Below are positions 52,933 to 60,443 of a DNA stretch of 64,000 bases, piece after piece (within the stretch, counting starts at the first letter, position 1; every line of letters begins with the position of its first letter). Origin of the DNA: Weeksellaceae bacterium. Lineage in GTDB: Bacteria > Bacteroidota > Bacteroidia > Flavobacteriales > Weeksellaceae. A model generated the notes under the pieces. That model was not told the origin of the DNA and did no database searches. It was given only the letters and a program-made list of their open reading frames with translations. Location of the stretch: contig OX460916.1 of assembly GCA_949788275.1 (NCBI GenBank), positions 186,001 to 250,000 of the forward strand, read 5' to 3'. The position numbers were made by a program, and so were the translations under genes.

Positions 52933-54126
52933 ATGAAAAGAGTTGTTGTAGGACTTTCTGGGGGTGTAGATTCTAGTGTTGCTGCTTATTTATTAAAAGA
53001 GCAGGGATACGAAGTAATCGGGTTGTTTATGAGAAATTGGAACGACGCCTCAGTCACCTTAGAAGATGAGTGTCCTTGGATAGAGGATAGCGCAGATGCA
53101 CTATTAATCGCCGAAAAGTTAGAAATTCCTTTTCAGGTAATCGATATGAGCGAATCGTATAAAGAGCGAATCGTAGACTATATGTTCAATGAATATAAGC
53201 AGGGTCGCACACCAAATCCTGACGTTTTATGCAACCGTGAAATTAAGTTCGATCTTTTTCTAAAGACCGCTCTAGATCTTGGTGCCGACTATGTAGCTAC
53301 TGGTCATTACGCTCGCAAGACGTCGTTTATAGATGACAACGGACAAGAAGTGTTTCAATTATTAAAAGGCGATGATAACAACAAAGATCAATCGTATTTT
53401 CTATGTCAGTTATCACAAGAACAACTAAGCAAAGCGTTGTTCCCAATTGGTGAAATTCAAAAACCAGACGTTCGTAAAATTGCCAAAGAACAAGCCTTGG
53501 TGACTGCCGATAAAAAAGACTCTCAAGGTTTATGTTTTATAGGAAAAGTGAGCTTGCCCGAATTTTTACAACAACAATTAAAACCCAAAAAAGGGGATAT
53601 CATTGAAGTCGAAAAAGACGCTACCGTCTTTAACCGCACCATACCCACATTCAATACCAAGTACGACGCCTTAGAATTCGAAGCTCAAGGTTTCACTTAT
53701 CAACAAACCGATGGCCATAAAGTAGGTGAACACCAAGGTGCGCACTATTTTACCCGTGGTCAACGAAAAGGATTGGGAGTTGGTGGAAAAGTAGAGCCGC
53801 TGTTTGTGATTGCAACCGATGTCAACGAAAATATAATCTATACCGGTCAAGGCGCCGATCATCCAGGATTGCTCAAAAAAGCCCTTTTCATTAAAGAAGA
53901 TGAGGTGCACTGGGTTCGGGAAGATATGGCCTTAAAAACCGACGAAACAATGGAGGTTTTAGCACGTATTCGCTATCGTCAGCCTTTGCAGAAAGCAACG
54001 CTTCACAAAGCAGAAAACGGCTTATATGTCGCTTTCGAAAATCCACAATCTTCAATTACCGAAGGGCAGTTCTGTGCTTGGTATATCGACGAAGAATTAG
54101 TGGGTTCTGGCGCAATTGCTATGTAA
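52933..54126 (+). CDS. mnmA: tRNA-specific 2-thiouridylase
   Basis: MnmA puts sulfur on U34 of tRNA-Lys, -Glu and -Gln. The 397-residue protein has the PP-loop [18 protein letters not shown], the active-site Cys in [15 protein letters not shown] and the second Cys in [15 protein letters not shown] and [13 protein letters not shown] are further MnmA motifs. The ATG at 52933 is chosen over a TTG at 52918, which lies too close to the -7 element. A clear terminator follows. Confidence 0.97.
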   Translation: MKRVVVGLSGGVDSSVAAYLLKEQGYEVIGLFMRNWNDASVTLEDECPWIEDSADALLIAEKLEIPFQVIDMSESYKERIVDYMFNEYKQGRTPNPDVLCNREIKFDLFLKTALDLGADYVATGHYARKTSFIDDNGQEVFQLLKGDDNNKDQSYFLCQLSQEQLSKALFPIGEIQKPDVRKIAKEQALVTADKKDSQGLCFIGKVSLPEFLQQQLKPKKGDIIEVEKDATVFNRTIPTFNTKYDALEFEAQGFTYQQTDGHKVGEHQGAHYFTRGQRKGLGVGGKVEPLFVIATDVNENIIYTGQGADHPGLLKKALFIKEDEVHWVREDMALKTDETMEVLARIRYRQPLQKATLHKAENGLYVAFENPQSSITEGQFCAWYIDEELVGSGAIAM

Positions 54127-54150
54127 ACGAATGACCATAAAATACCCTTG

Positions 54151-54178
54151 AAAGGAGCACTTAGTGCTCCTTTTTTTA
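54151..54178 (+). terminator. Terminator after mnmA
   Basis: AAAGGAGCAC pairs with GTGCTCCTTT around TTA, then more T. Confidence 0.93.
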
Positions 54179-54180
54179 TG

Positions 54181-54271
54181 GACGGCCGCTACGCGCCGGG
54201 CTATCCGCACTCGCTTTTCGTTCCGTTTCACTCCACCAAAAAGCTCAAACAATTGCTTCTATCCCTGCCGC
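54181..54271 (+). repeat. Dispersed structured intergenic repeat, copy E
   Basis: The left block CGCGCCGGGCTATCCGC and the right block TTGCTTCTATCCCTGCCGC are conserved, but the middle has diverged to a short GCTTTT (54213-54218)/AAAAGC (54239-54244) stem. It directly follows the mnmA terminator. Open frames across it are not genes. Confidence 0.8.
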
Positions 54272-54274
54272 AAC

Positions 54275-54320
54275 AGCATGCTTTTAATTTGTTTGATACC
54301 AATCAAATTAAAAGCACGCT
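54275..54320. repeat. 17-bp hairpin behind repeat copy E
   Basis: Arms 54275-54291 and 54304-54320 are complementary with one mismatch (AGCATGCTTTTAATTTG is one arm), around a 12-base loop. There is no T-run at the right end, so it is not a simple terminator. Confidence 0.7.
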
Positions 54321-54503
54321 GTTTAGGCAATTTCGATTTCTCCATTACAGCTGGGCTAACTTTTACTCCTTGGGAATTATCGTCAGATCGTTGTACGAAA
54401 GCAAAGACGAGTTGAGTTAAAGCCTATCATGCGATTAGAATTATCGATGAATAATCGCTTACCCGAGGTATAATAAGGCCTAATTTAGTTTAAAATTACA
54501 AAG

Positions 54504-55160
54504 ATGATTATAAAAGAACTAACGCTTTTGGTGAATGATATCGCATTAACAAAAGCATTTTATACTGATAAATTAGCCGCTGAATTAATAATAGAGTCAG
54601 CTACGGAATTGGTTTATCAATTCGGACAAACAAAGACAACATTTAAAGCGACTGAAGAGGCCGAAGCTATGGTCTATCATTTTGCCTTTAATATAGCCGC
54701 CAATAAATTGGAAGAAGGAAAACAATGGGCAAACGAACGTTTTACGTTAATGCCTAATTATGCGGGTGAATTGGTTACGGTATTAACGACTTGGAAATCT
54801 GAATCACTTTATTTTTTCGATGATAATGGCAATCTTGTAGAATTTATAGCCCGTGAGGATGTGGGTGAAAGCGAGCGTGTGGGATTCGACGCATCCCATA
54901 TAGTGAGTATTAGTGAAATCGGATTAGTGGTCGATGAACCCCTGAAAACGGCAGCGGAATGGATAGCGAAGTATGGGATTAACTTTTTCGATAAAGCCGA
55001 ACCAACCAAAGATTTTCTTGCGCTAGGAGACGACGAAGGTTTAATTATTTTTGTCTCTAAAAGTCGTCAATGGTTTCCTACTCAAATAGTCGCTAAAAGT
55101 TATCCTTTGAATTTTTCAATAGCCATTGGTGATGAAATCCATAGAATTAACATGGATTAA
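54504..55160 (+). CDS. VOC-superfamily (glyoxalase/dioxygenase-like) protein
   Basis: The 218-residue protein starts MIIKELTLLVNDIALTKAFYTDKLAA, the typical first strand-helix of vicinal oxygen chelate proteins. A second half-domain (from about 130, VSISEIGLVVDEPLKTAAEW) repeats the pattern, so it is a two-module VOC protein. Candidate metal residues are the His of YHFAFNIA and the Glu of LVEFIAR. The substrate is unknown. It stands alone behind the repeat region. Confidence 0.8.
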   Translation: MIIKELTLLVNDIALTKAFYTDKLAAELIIESATELVYQFGQTKTTFKATEEAEAMVYHFAFNIAANKLEEGKQWANERFTLMPNYAGELVTVLTTWKSESLYFFDDNGNLVEFIAREDVGESERVGFDASHIVSISEIGLVVDEPLKTAAEWIAKYGINFFDKAEPTKDFLALGDDEGLIIFVSKSRQWFPTQIVAKSYPLNFSIAIGDEIHRINMD

Positions 55161-55199
55161 GTCGATAAAAGATTACTTTAGTCTTTTATTAAACCTTCA

Positions 55200-56249
55200 A
55201 TGAAAAAGTTTATTTACTATCTATGGCTGTCAATTTTTCTGACAGCCTGTGCTGCGCATCACAATGTGCCCGATTCGCAAGTACCGAATAATTTTATAAA
55301 GCCGAATACGATCAGTGCCTTTGTCGATCAAAATGGTAATTTTTATCCCAATCAATGGAAAACAACTTATGGTGATCCACCCAAAAGCGCCAAAAGAGAT
55401 GCCTATTCTTTGATGAAAATTGCGACGGAAAAAGGAATTGAAAAGCAATTAACCACCTTTGAGTCGAGGCATTTGAATCAAGTGGGAAACAAACTACTGA
55501 ACAAAGAGCGCGTCTTTATTTTTGTACATGGGATCAATAGCGATTATATGAGTAGTTTGAAAAACTACAACTATGCAAAAAACATGATCAATGTAAGCAA
55601 TACGAACGATCAGGTGATTAATTTCTATTGGGATGGTTTAGTGTCTGAATCCCTTTTTGGGGGAGCAAAGGTATGGGTGCAAGCAACGACCTTTAGTCAG
55701 ACGGCAGGGGAGTTTGGATTGAGAAGAGTGCTAAATACAATGCATAAAAAACAGGTATTTATTATTTCCCATAGCCGTGGTGCCTCTGTGGTGTTAAGTG
55801 CACTTAGTACACCCACTTACAAAAAAAGTTTGGTGGAACGAACCTATAAGAAGCACAATGTAGACATTGATCGCATAAACGAATTAAAGGAAAATAACAA
55901 TGAAATTATTTGCATTATGTTAGCTCCTGCTGTTGGTTTAGAAGATTTTAAATCGAAAACAGAAATGGACTCTATTGAAACCTTCAATACATTTACACCC
56001 CAATTAAAACGTATGCATATTACAACCAATGAAACGGATAGGACGTTAGCCAAGTTTTTTGGGTTTTTATCGAAGAAGCTAAAGCCAACCGATTTAGGGT
56101 ATAAAGCAGATGCCTATAACGAATTAATCAACTATTATCCGTTTTTAGAAAAAACAGATTTTACAGGAATGGAATCCCATGAGTTCCGTCGTTATTTACG
56201 CAATCCTAAATTTAAAGATGTTTTAAAAGAATACAAATTGGCCAAATAA
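55200..56249 (+). CDS. Alpha/beta-hydrolase-fold lipoprotein
   Basis: The 349-residue protein has a lipoprotein signal ending FLTAC (Cys17). The hydrolase core is visible: oxyanion-type FIFVHGINSDYMS (about 100-112) and nucleophile elbow FIISHSRGASVVLSAL with Ser192. The later LAPAVG segment fits the strand before the catalytic acid. It resembles DUF900-type surface esterases; the substrate is unknown. It is 39 bases behind the VOC gene and may be co-transcribed. Confidence 0.82.
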   Translation: MKKFIYYLWLSIFLTACAAHHNVPDSQVPNNFIKPNTISAFVDQNGNFYPNQWKTTYGDPPKSAKRDAYSLMKIATEKGIEKQLTTFESRHLNQVGNKLLNKERVFIFVHGINSDYMSSLKNYNYAKNMINVSNTNDQVINFYWDGLVSESLFGGAKVWVQATTFSQTAGEFGLRRVLNTMHKKQVFIISHSRGASVVLSALSTPTYKKSLVERTYKKHNVDIDRINELKENNNEIICIMLAPAVGLEDFKSKTEMDSIETFNTFTPQLKRMHITTNETDRTLAKFFGFLSKKLKPTDLGYKADAYNELINYYPFLEKTDFTGMESHEFRRYLRNPKFKDVLKEYKLAK

Positions 56250-56278
56250 CTCAACTATTGAGTGTTTGGTTTTCAAAG

Positions 56279-56326
56279 AAAAAGGCCCATACAATGAATG
56301 CAAATATTCGTTGTATGGGCCTTTTT
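56279..56326. terminator. Bidirectional terminator, long stem
   Basis: AAAAAGGCCCATACAA pairs with TTGTATGGGCCTTTTT over 16 bp, with inner GAAT/ATTC pairs. It lies between two convergent units. Confidence 0.93.
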
Positions 56327-56362
56327 ATAGGGTATAATTCGCTTAATCGTAAACGAACTCTT

Positions 56363-56743
56363 TTAAGCTAATATTTGCAATACGCCACTCAGTTTAACCG
56401 AGATAGTTTCTTGATAAAAAATTTGGCTCTGAATAAGAATATCGTTGTTTTCGCCTGTTTTAATGGTTAGTTCAATGCGCAAAACATTGGATACTTTGGG
56501 ATCGATTAAACTGGAGAACTTGGCTTGTTTCACTTGTTGAAAAAACAGAGTCTTATCGACAATTTTTTCAGTGATCTCTTTAACAATCTGAATTACACAA
56601 ACACCCGGAGTTACTGGTTGGTGTGGAAAGTGACCATCGAAAATCGGGTGGTCAGCATTCAGGGTTAAGCTAATGGTGTATGCGTTCTCTTCGAGAGCCT
56701 CGATACGTTGTACTTGATAAAAATCGGCTAGTAGTGTTGGCAT
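56363..56743 (-). CDS. FabZ/ApeI-like hotdog dehydratase subunit (carries catalytic His)
   Basis: The 126-residue hotdog-fold protein has the FabZ-type motif HPIFDGHFPHQPVTPGV with H38 in the place of the catalytic His. At the position of the FabZ catalytic Glu, 14 residues later, it has Gln52. It overlaps the upstream gene by one base (TAATG), so the two are coupled. It resembles ApeI-type 3-hydroxyacyl-ACP dehydratase subunits. No keto synthase, ketoreductase or acyltransferase gene is nearby, so the pathway is uncertain (aryl polyene/flexirubin-like or lipid). Confidence 0.75.
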   Translation of the reverse strand: MPTLLADFYQVQRIEALEENAYTISLTLNADHPIFDGHFPHQPVTPGVCVIQIVKEITEKIVDKTLFFQQVKQAKFSSLIDPKVSNVLRIELTIKTGENNDILIQSQIFYQETISVKLSGVLQILA

Positions 56744-57180
56744 TATCGTGCTAAAATTAATTTCATTTCACCTCGTGCGATCAACTGATCATTTACTTGG
56801 GTGGTAATCTCTACCACATTCACATTCAGCATTTCTTTTAGAATAATTACCGTTGTTGTAAGCGTGTCACCTACTTTGGGTAAAGCTGAAATCATAAAGT
56901 TTTGCATTGTAGCAATATACCCTGTTTTTATAGGTTGTTTTGCTAAATAATACTCATAACCACTGTAGAGTGCTACCGTTTGGGCCATATGTTCAAGCAG
57001 TCCAGGTTCTTGCAGGAAGTTATTTCGTACAAAAAGGGTTTCTGTTGATACCGTTAAAGCGCTTATAGCTTTAAAAACTTCAAAATGCAGCAATTGATGC
57101 ACCATAATAATTGGTGAACGTTGCGGAATAAGGCATTTTATTTGGTCAGGTTGAGTGATAGGTAAAATCAAATTCTCCAT
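56743..57180 (-). CDS. FabZ/ApeP-like hotdog subunit (carries catalytic Glu)
   Basis: The 145-residue hotdog-fold protein begins like FabZ (CLIPQRSPIIMVHQLLHFEV), and has PGLLEHMAQTVALYSGYEYY with Glu63 in the place of the FabZ catalytic Glu. The GHFP His segment is absent; the aligned part reads FVRNNFLQEPG. It is the complement of the next gene, which has the His but not the Glu. ApeP-type proteins show this pattern. It starts the two-gene operon. Confidence 0.75.
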   Translation of the reverse strand: MENLILPITQPDQIKCLIPQRSPIIMVHQLLHFEVFKAISALTVSTETLFVRNNFLQEPGLLEHMAQTVALYSGYEYYLAKQPIKTGYIATMQNFMISALPKVGDTLTTTVIILKEMLNVNVVEITTQVNDQLIARGEMKLILAR

Positions 57181-57351
57181 AATAGTTCAAAGTTATCCAA
57201 TAAATTAAAGAGATAAAAATTTGTTGTCGTAAAACTTTTTAGTAAAAAAAAGGCTCATTTAGAGCTGTTTTTAATCAGTGATTGATGAAGGACTTTTTAA
57301 ACTTTAAAATATTTTCTTTCTCATTCGGTCTATGTGGTTCTTTTTTAGCGT

Positions 57352-57365
57352 GTAACAAATGTTAC
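57352..57365. promoter_or_regulatory. Crp/Fnr-like palindromic operator upstream of the sulfur-oxidation gene
   Basis: GTAAC-AAAT-GTTAC is a perfect inverted repeat. Its centre is about 30-37 bases upstream of the -7 element at 57388, compatible with an activator site near -43. The regulator is not known; ArsR/persulfide sensor binding is an alternative. Confidence 0.5.
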
Positions 57366-57387
57366 TGCGGGCGCTTTTTGAAGTTCC

Positions 57388-57395
57388 TAATTTTG
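57388..57395 (+). promoter_or_regulatory. -7 promoter element of the persulfide dioxygenase-like gene
   Basis: TAATTTTG matches TAnnTTTG. It lies 150 bases before the ATG, leaving an unusually long leader. No -33 TTG at normal spacing, which fits activator dependence. Confidence 0.5.
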
Positions 57396-57545
57396 CTCAA
57401 TCAATCCCAACAAAAGGCGAATGAACAAGGTTAATCATAAAATCACAATCGTTTTTTTTCAATTGGAGGATGATAAACTTAAAAGTAGACATCAATCAGA
57501 TAACAAACAGACCATAAAATAAATAATAATTTAAACAATAAAAAG

Positions 57546-58961
57546 ATGATTATAGAACAAATATACACCGGTTGTTTAGCGCAAGGAGCTTATTATATTG
57601 AGAGTGCTGGAGAAGCTGTTGTAATTGATCCGTTAAGAGAAGTTGAACCCTATTTACTTAAGGCCAAGAAGAACAATGCAAAGATAACCTATGTTTTAGA
57701 AACTCATTTCCATGCCGATTTTGTAAGCGGCCATATTGATTTAGCTGAGAAGTCGGGCGGTAAAATTGTTTTTGGTCCTACCGCTCAACCAGGTTTTGAA
57801 GCTTATATCGCTCAAGATAATGAAGTATTAAAAGTAGGCGATTGCCAAATTCGTGTTGTGCATACACCAGGGCATACCTTAGAGAGTACCTGTTATTTAC
57901 TAATGGATGAAGAAGGTAAAGAAGTCGCTTTATTTACGGGTGACACGCTGTTTATAGGGGATGTTGGTCGACCAGATTTGGCGCAGAAGGTCGTCACCGA
58001 TTTAACCCAAGAATTATTAGCGGGCTATTTATACGATTCGTTACACGATAAGATCATGCCTTTGGCAGATGATATTATCGTTTATCCAGCCCATGGTGCT
58101 GGTTCTGCTTGTGGAAAGAATATGAGTACAGAAACTTCCGATACGTTAGGCCATCAGAAAGCAACCAATTATGCACTGCAACCAATGTTAAAAGAAGAGT
58201 TCATTCACCAAGTATTGGATGGTTTATTACCTCCACCGATTTATTTTCCTGCGAATGTGCGGATGAATAGCCAAGGGTATGAAGGAATTGATACTGTATT
58301 ATCCCGGGGATTAATCAAATTAAGTCCACAGGCCTTTGAAGAGATTGCGAATGCCAGCGAAGCAATTGTTTTGGATACGCGCGACGCCCAAGTCTTTGCA
58401 AAGGGGTTTATTCCCAACTCGATAAATATTGGTATCGATGGGGGATTTGCTCCTTGGGTAGGGGCCTTGATTCCCAGTGTAGAGCAACCATTGTTAATTA
58501 TAGCCGAAAAAGGGAGAGCGGAAGAAGTGGTGACTCGTTTGGCCAGAGTGGGGTATGACTTTGCTTTAGGGTATTTAGAAGGTGGTTTTGAAGCTTGGCA
58601 GGATGCAGGAAAGGAAATCGATCAGATCGAATCGGTTAGCGCGCATCAGTTCACACAGCAATGGGTGGATGATCCTTCGCTTTCGATTTTGGATGTGCGT
58701 AAAAAAGCCGAATATTTATCCGAGCATTTAATGGATTCGATCAACCAGCCCTTGGATTATATCAATGAAGAAATGAGTATTTTAGACAGCAAAAAGACCT
58801 ATTATGTACATTGTGCTGGTGGTTATCGTTCAATGATTTTTATTTCCATTTTGAGAGCGAGAGGGTTTACGAACCTCATTGATGTACAAGGTGGTTTTAA
58901 GGCGATTAAAGGAATAGGAACAATGCCCATGTCGAATTTTGTCTGTCCTTCTACATTATAG
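57546..58961 (+). CDS. Persulfide dioxygenase-like metallo-beta-lactamase protein with two rhodanese domains
   Basis: The 471-residue protein has an ETHE1-like MBL domain (about 1-250) with THFHADFVSGH (H54, H56, D58), VVHTPGHTLEST and FTGDTLFIGDVGRPDL. Two rhodanese domains follow (about 265-355 and 370-470). The second has the active Cys in YYVHCAGGYRSM (C423); the first has Ala in the matching IIAEKG, so it is probably catalytically dead. The enzyme likely oxidises glutathione- or protein-persulfide and handles sulfane sulfur. It is alone, with a long leader and an operator-like palindrome. Confidence 0.92.
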   Translation: MIIEQIYTGCLAQGAYYIESAGEAVVIDPLREVEPYLLKAKKNNAKITYVLETHFHADFVSGHIDLAEKSGGKIVFGPTAQPGFEAYIAQDNEVLKVGDCQIRVVHTPGHTLESTCYLLMDEEGKEVALFTGDTLFIGDVGRPDLAQKVVTDLTQELLAGYLYDSLHDKIMPLADDIIVYPAHGAGSACGKNMSTETSDTLGHQKATNYALQPMLKEEFIHQVLDGLLPPPIYFPANVRMNSQGYEGIDTVLSRGLIKLSPQAFEEIANASEAIVLDTRDAQVFAKGFIPNSINIGIDGGFAPWVGALIPSVEQPLLIIAEKGRAEEVVTRLARVGYDFALGYLEGGFEAWQDAGKEIDQIESVSAHQFTQQWVDDPSLSILDVRKKAEYLSEHLMDSINQPLDYINEEMSILDSKKTYYVHCAGGYRSMIFISILRARGFTNLIDVQGGFKAIKGIGTMPMSNFVCPSTL

Positions 58962-59010
58962 TATACTTGACTTAAATTATTTAAGGAATCGATGAAGGTT
59001 GAAATCTTTA

Positions 59011-59049
59011 AAAAAAAGGGAACGTTCGCTCGGCGAACGCTCCCTTTTT
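59011..59049. terminator. Bidirectional terminator after the persulfide dioxygenase-like gene
   Basis: AAAAAGGGA, CGTTCGC and their complements form a long stem (single A-C mismatch) closing TCG, with A and T runs outside. Confidence 0.92.
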
Positions 59050-59156
59050 GCGACAAGGATTGAAGCGGCATCCTTTGCTACCTCCTTTATTTCCATTAAC
59101 GAGGAAATTTCAGGTAGCAAAGATATAGCGTAAAGCCTGGCCCGAAGGGGGCGCCC
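59050..59156 (-). repeat. Dispersed structured intergenic repeat, copy F
   Basis: On the minus strand it reads GGCCAGGCTTTACGCTATAT then CTTTGCTACCT...AGGTAGCAAAG (11 bp, arms 59073-59083 and 59112-59122), then GATGCCGCTTCAATCC. A GGGCGCC end matches copy C. It directly follows the terminator and is close to the stop of the minus-strand yfcE-like gene. Confidence 0.85.
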
Positions 59157-59161
59157 AATGA

Positions 59162-59653
59162 CTATTTCTTAAATTCAATGACTTCAAGGTTTTCAATATT
59201 GCCTTGATTTAATTGAAAGCGCAACATGGTTCGTACTTGTTGAAATCCGTGTTTTCCTACCGCTCCAGGATTCATGTGCAACAATCCTAATTTTTTATCG
59301 GGCATGACTTTTAAAATATGGGAATGGCCTGATATAAAAAGCTTGGGTGGGTTTTTTATCAATTCTTTTCGAATTCCAGGGCTGTATTTTCCTGGATAGC
59401 CACCGATGTGGGTAATCCATACATCGACCCCTTCCAAGGTAAATCGATTATTTAAGGGGAAGGTAGCGCGTGCGCTATGGTCGTCTATATTTCCATAAAC
59501 TGCTCGAAGCGGTTTTAAAAGGGCAATTTTATCGGTAACATCCAGTGAGCCGATGTCACCAGCGTGCCATACTTCGTCTGCTTCTTCAACATAAGCTAAG
59601 ATGCGATCGTCTAAATAGGAATGCGTATCGGAAAGTAAAAGGATTTTCTTCAA
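59162..59653 (-). CDS. YfcE/MJ0936-family metallophosphoesterase
   Basis: The 163-residue protein has the calcineurin-like motifs LLLSDTHSYLD, WHAGDIGS, YGNIDDH, WITHIGGYPG and ISGHSH, with all metal ligands in order. Members act on phosphodiesters; the physiological substrate is unknown. The start codon is TTG at 59653 (MKKILLLSDTH); no ATG is available and a TAnnTTTG lies 20 bases upstream. Its promoter overlaps that of truA. Confidence 0.92.
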   Translation of the reverse strand: MKKILLLSDTHSYLDDRILAYVEEADEVWHAGDIGSLDVTDKIALLKPLRAVYGNIDDHSARATFPLNNRFTLEGVDVWITHIGGYPGKYSPGIRKELIKNPPKLFISGHSHILKVMPDKKLGLLHMNPGAVGKHGFQQVRTMLRFQLNQGNIENLEVIEFKK

Positions 59654-59660
59654 AAGGTTG

Positions 59661-59668
59661 TATTTTTG
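59661..59668 (+). promoter_or_regulatory. -7 promoter element of truA
   Basis: TATTTTTG matches TAnnTTTG and ends 19 bases before the truA TTG start. It points towards the yfcE promoter. Confidence 0.55.
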
Positions 59669-59673
59669 TCTTT

Positions 59674-59681
59674 CAAATTTA
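59674..59681 (-). promoter_or_regulatory. -7 promoter element of the yfcE-like gene
   Basis: TAAATTTG on the minus strand, 20 bases before the TTG start at 59653. Each transcript passes over the other's -7 element. Confidence 0.55.
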
Positions 59682-59687
59682 CAACAA

Positions 59688-60443
59688 TTGCGGTATTTTT
59701 TAGAATTAGCCTACAATGGTGAAAAATATTTTGGTTGGCAGAGGCAACCGAATCAAGTATCAGTACAAGAAGTTATCGAAAATCGCTTGACCAGAATGTT
59801 GGGTGAAACGATTGCTATTGTAGGTGCTGGACGAACAGATTCGGGCGTGCACGCTAAAAAAATGTTTGCACATTTTGATTACAATGGCGAATTTAGATTG
59901 GATTTTATAAAACGTTTAAATTCTTTTTTGCCCAAGGATATTGCCGTGTTTGCAGTCCATGAAATGAAGGCTGATGCTCATGCGCGGTTTGATGCAACAG
60001 CGCGATCATATAATTACCATTTGTCTCCTCATAAGGATCCATTTGCCTATAAAAGCGCCTGGGTTTATGGGAGAGATTTGGATGTAGACGCCATGAATGA
60101 AGCGGCTAAGTTATTGATTAAAAAAGGGGATTTTGAAAGCTTTGCCAAAGTGCATACCGACGTTAAAACAACCATTTGTGATGTAAGCGCAGCGTATTGG
60201 CAAATGAATGAAACGGGGCAATTGGTTTTTACAATTACGGCCGATCGTTTTTTGCGCAATATGGTTAGAGCTATTGTTGGTACTTTAGTTGATGTAGGTT
60301 TGAAAAAGATTTCTAAAGAAGATTTTAAACAAATTATTGAACAAAAGAAACGAAGTTCTGCTGGGGCATCTGCACCGGCACAAGGACTTTATTTGGTGGA
60401 TGTTCAATATGATAAAGAGTTATTTATACATGAGTACAGTTAA
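59688..60443 (+). CDS. truA: tRNA pseudouridine(38-40) synthase
   Basis: TruA makes pseudouridine at positions 38-40 of tRNA. The start is a TTG at 59688, giving MRYFLELAYNGEKYFGWQRQ, the family's standard N-terminus; the open frame can be extended upstream to a TTG at 59658, but that overlaps the promoter. The 251-residue protein has the catalytic Asp in GAGRTDSGVHA (D51), and ADRFLRNMVRAIVG near the end. The stop overlaps the next gene by 14 bases. Confidence 0.95.
   Translation: MRYFLELAYNGEKYFGWQRQPNQVSVQEVIENRLTRMLGETIAIVGAGRTDSGVHAKKMFAHFDYNGEFRLDFIKRLNSFLPKDIAVFAVHEMKADAHARFDATARSYNYHLSPHKDPFAYKSAWVYGRDLDVDAMNEAAKLLIKKGDFESFAKVHTDVKTTICDVSAAYWQMNETGQLVFTITADRFLRNMVRAIVGTLVDVGLKKISKEDFKQIIEQKKRSSAGASAPAQGLYLVDVQYDKELFIHEYS

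Noticed and set aside
54148-54420. Two overlapping open frames across repeat copy E
   Set aside because: They lie entirely on the terminator, repeat and hairpin cluster, have no family motif, and the same kind of frame appears at the other repeat copies.
57470-57514. Fourteen-codon leader open frame in front of the persulfide dioxygenase-like gene
   Set aside because: GGAGG touches the ATG, which is too close for normal initiation, and Bacteroidota rarely use Shine-Dalgarno. I kept it only as a remark.
60337-60429. Upstream ATG for the ABC transporter gene
   Set aside because: It would overlap truA by 107 bases; the added residues are the truA sequence in another frame. The ATG at 60430 fits.
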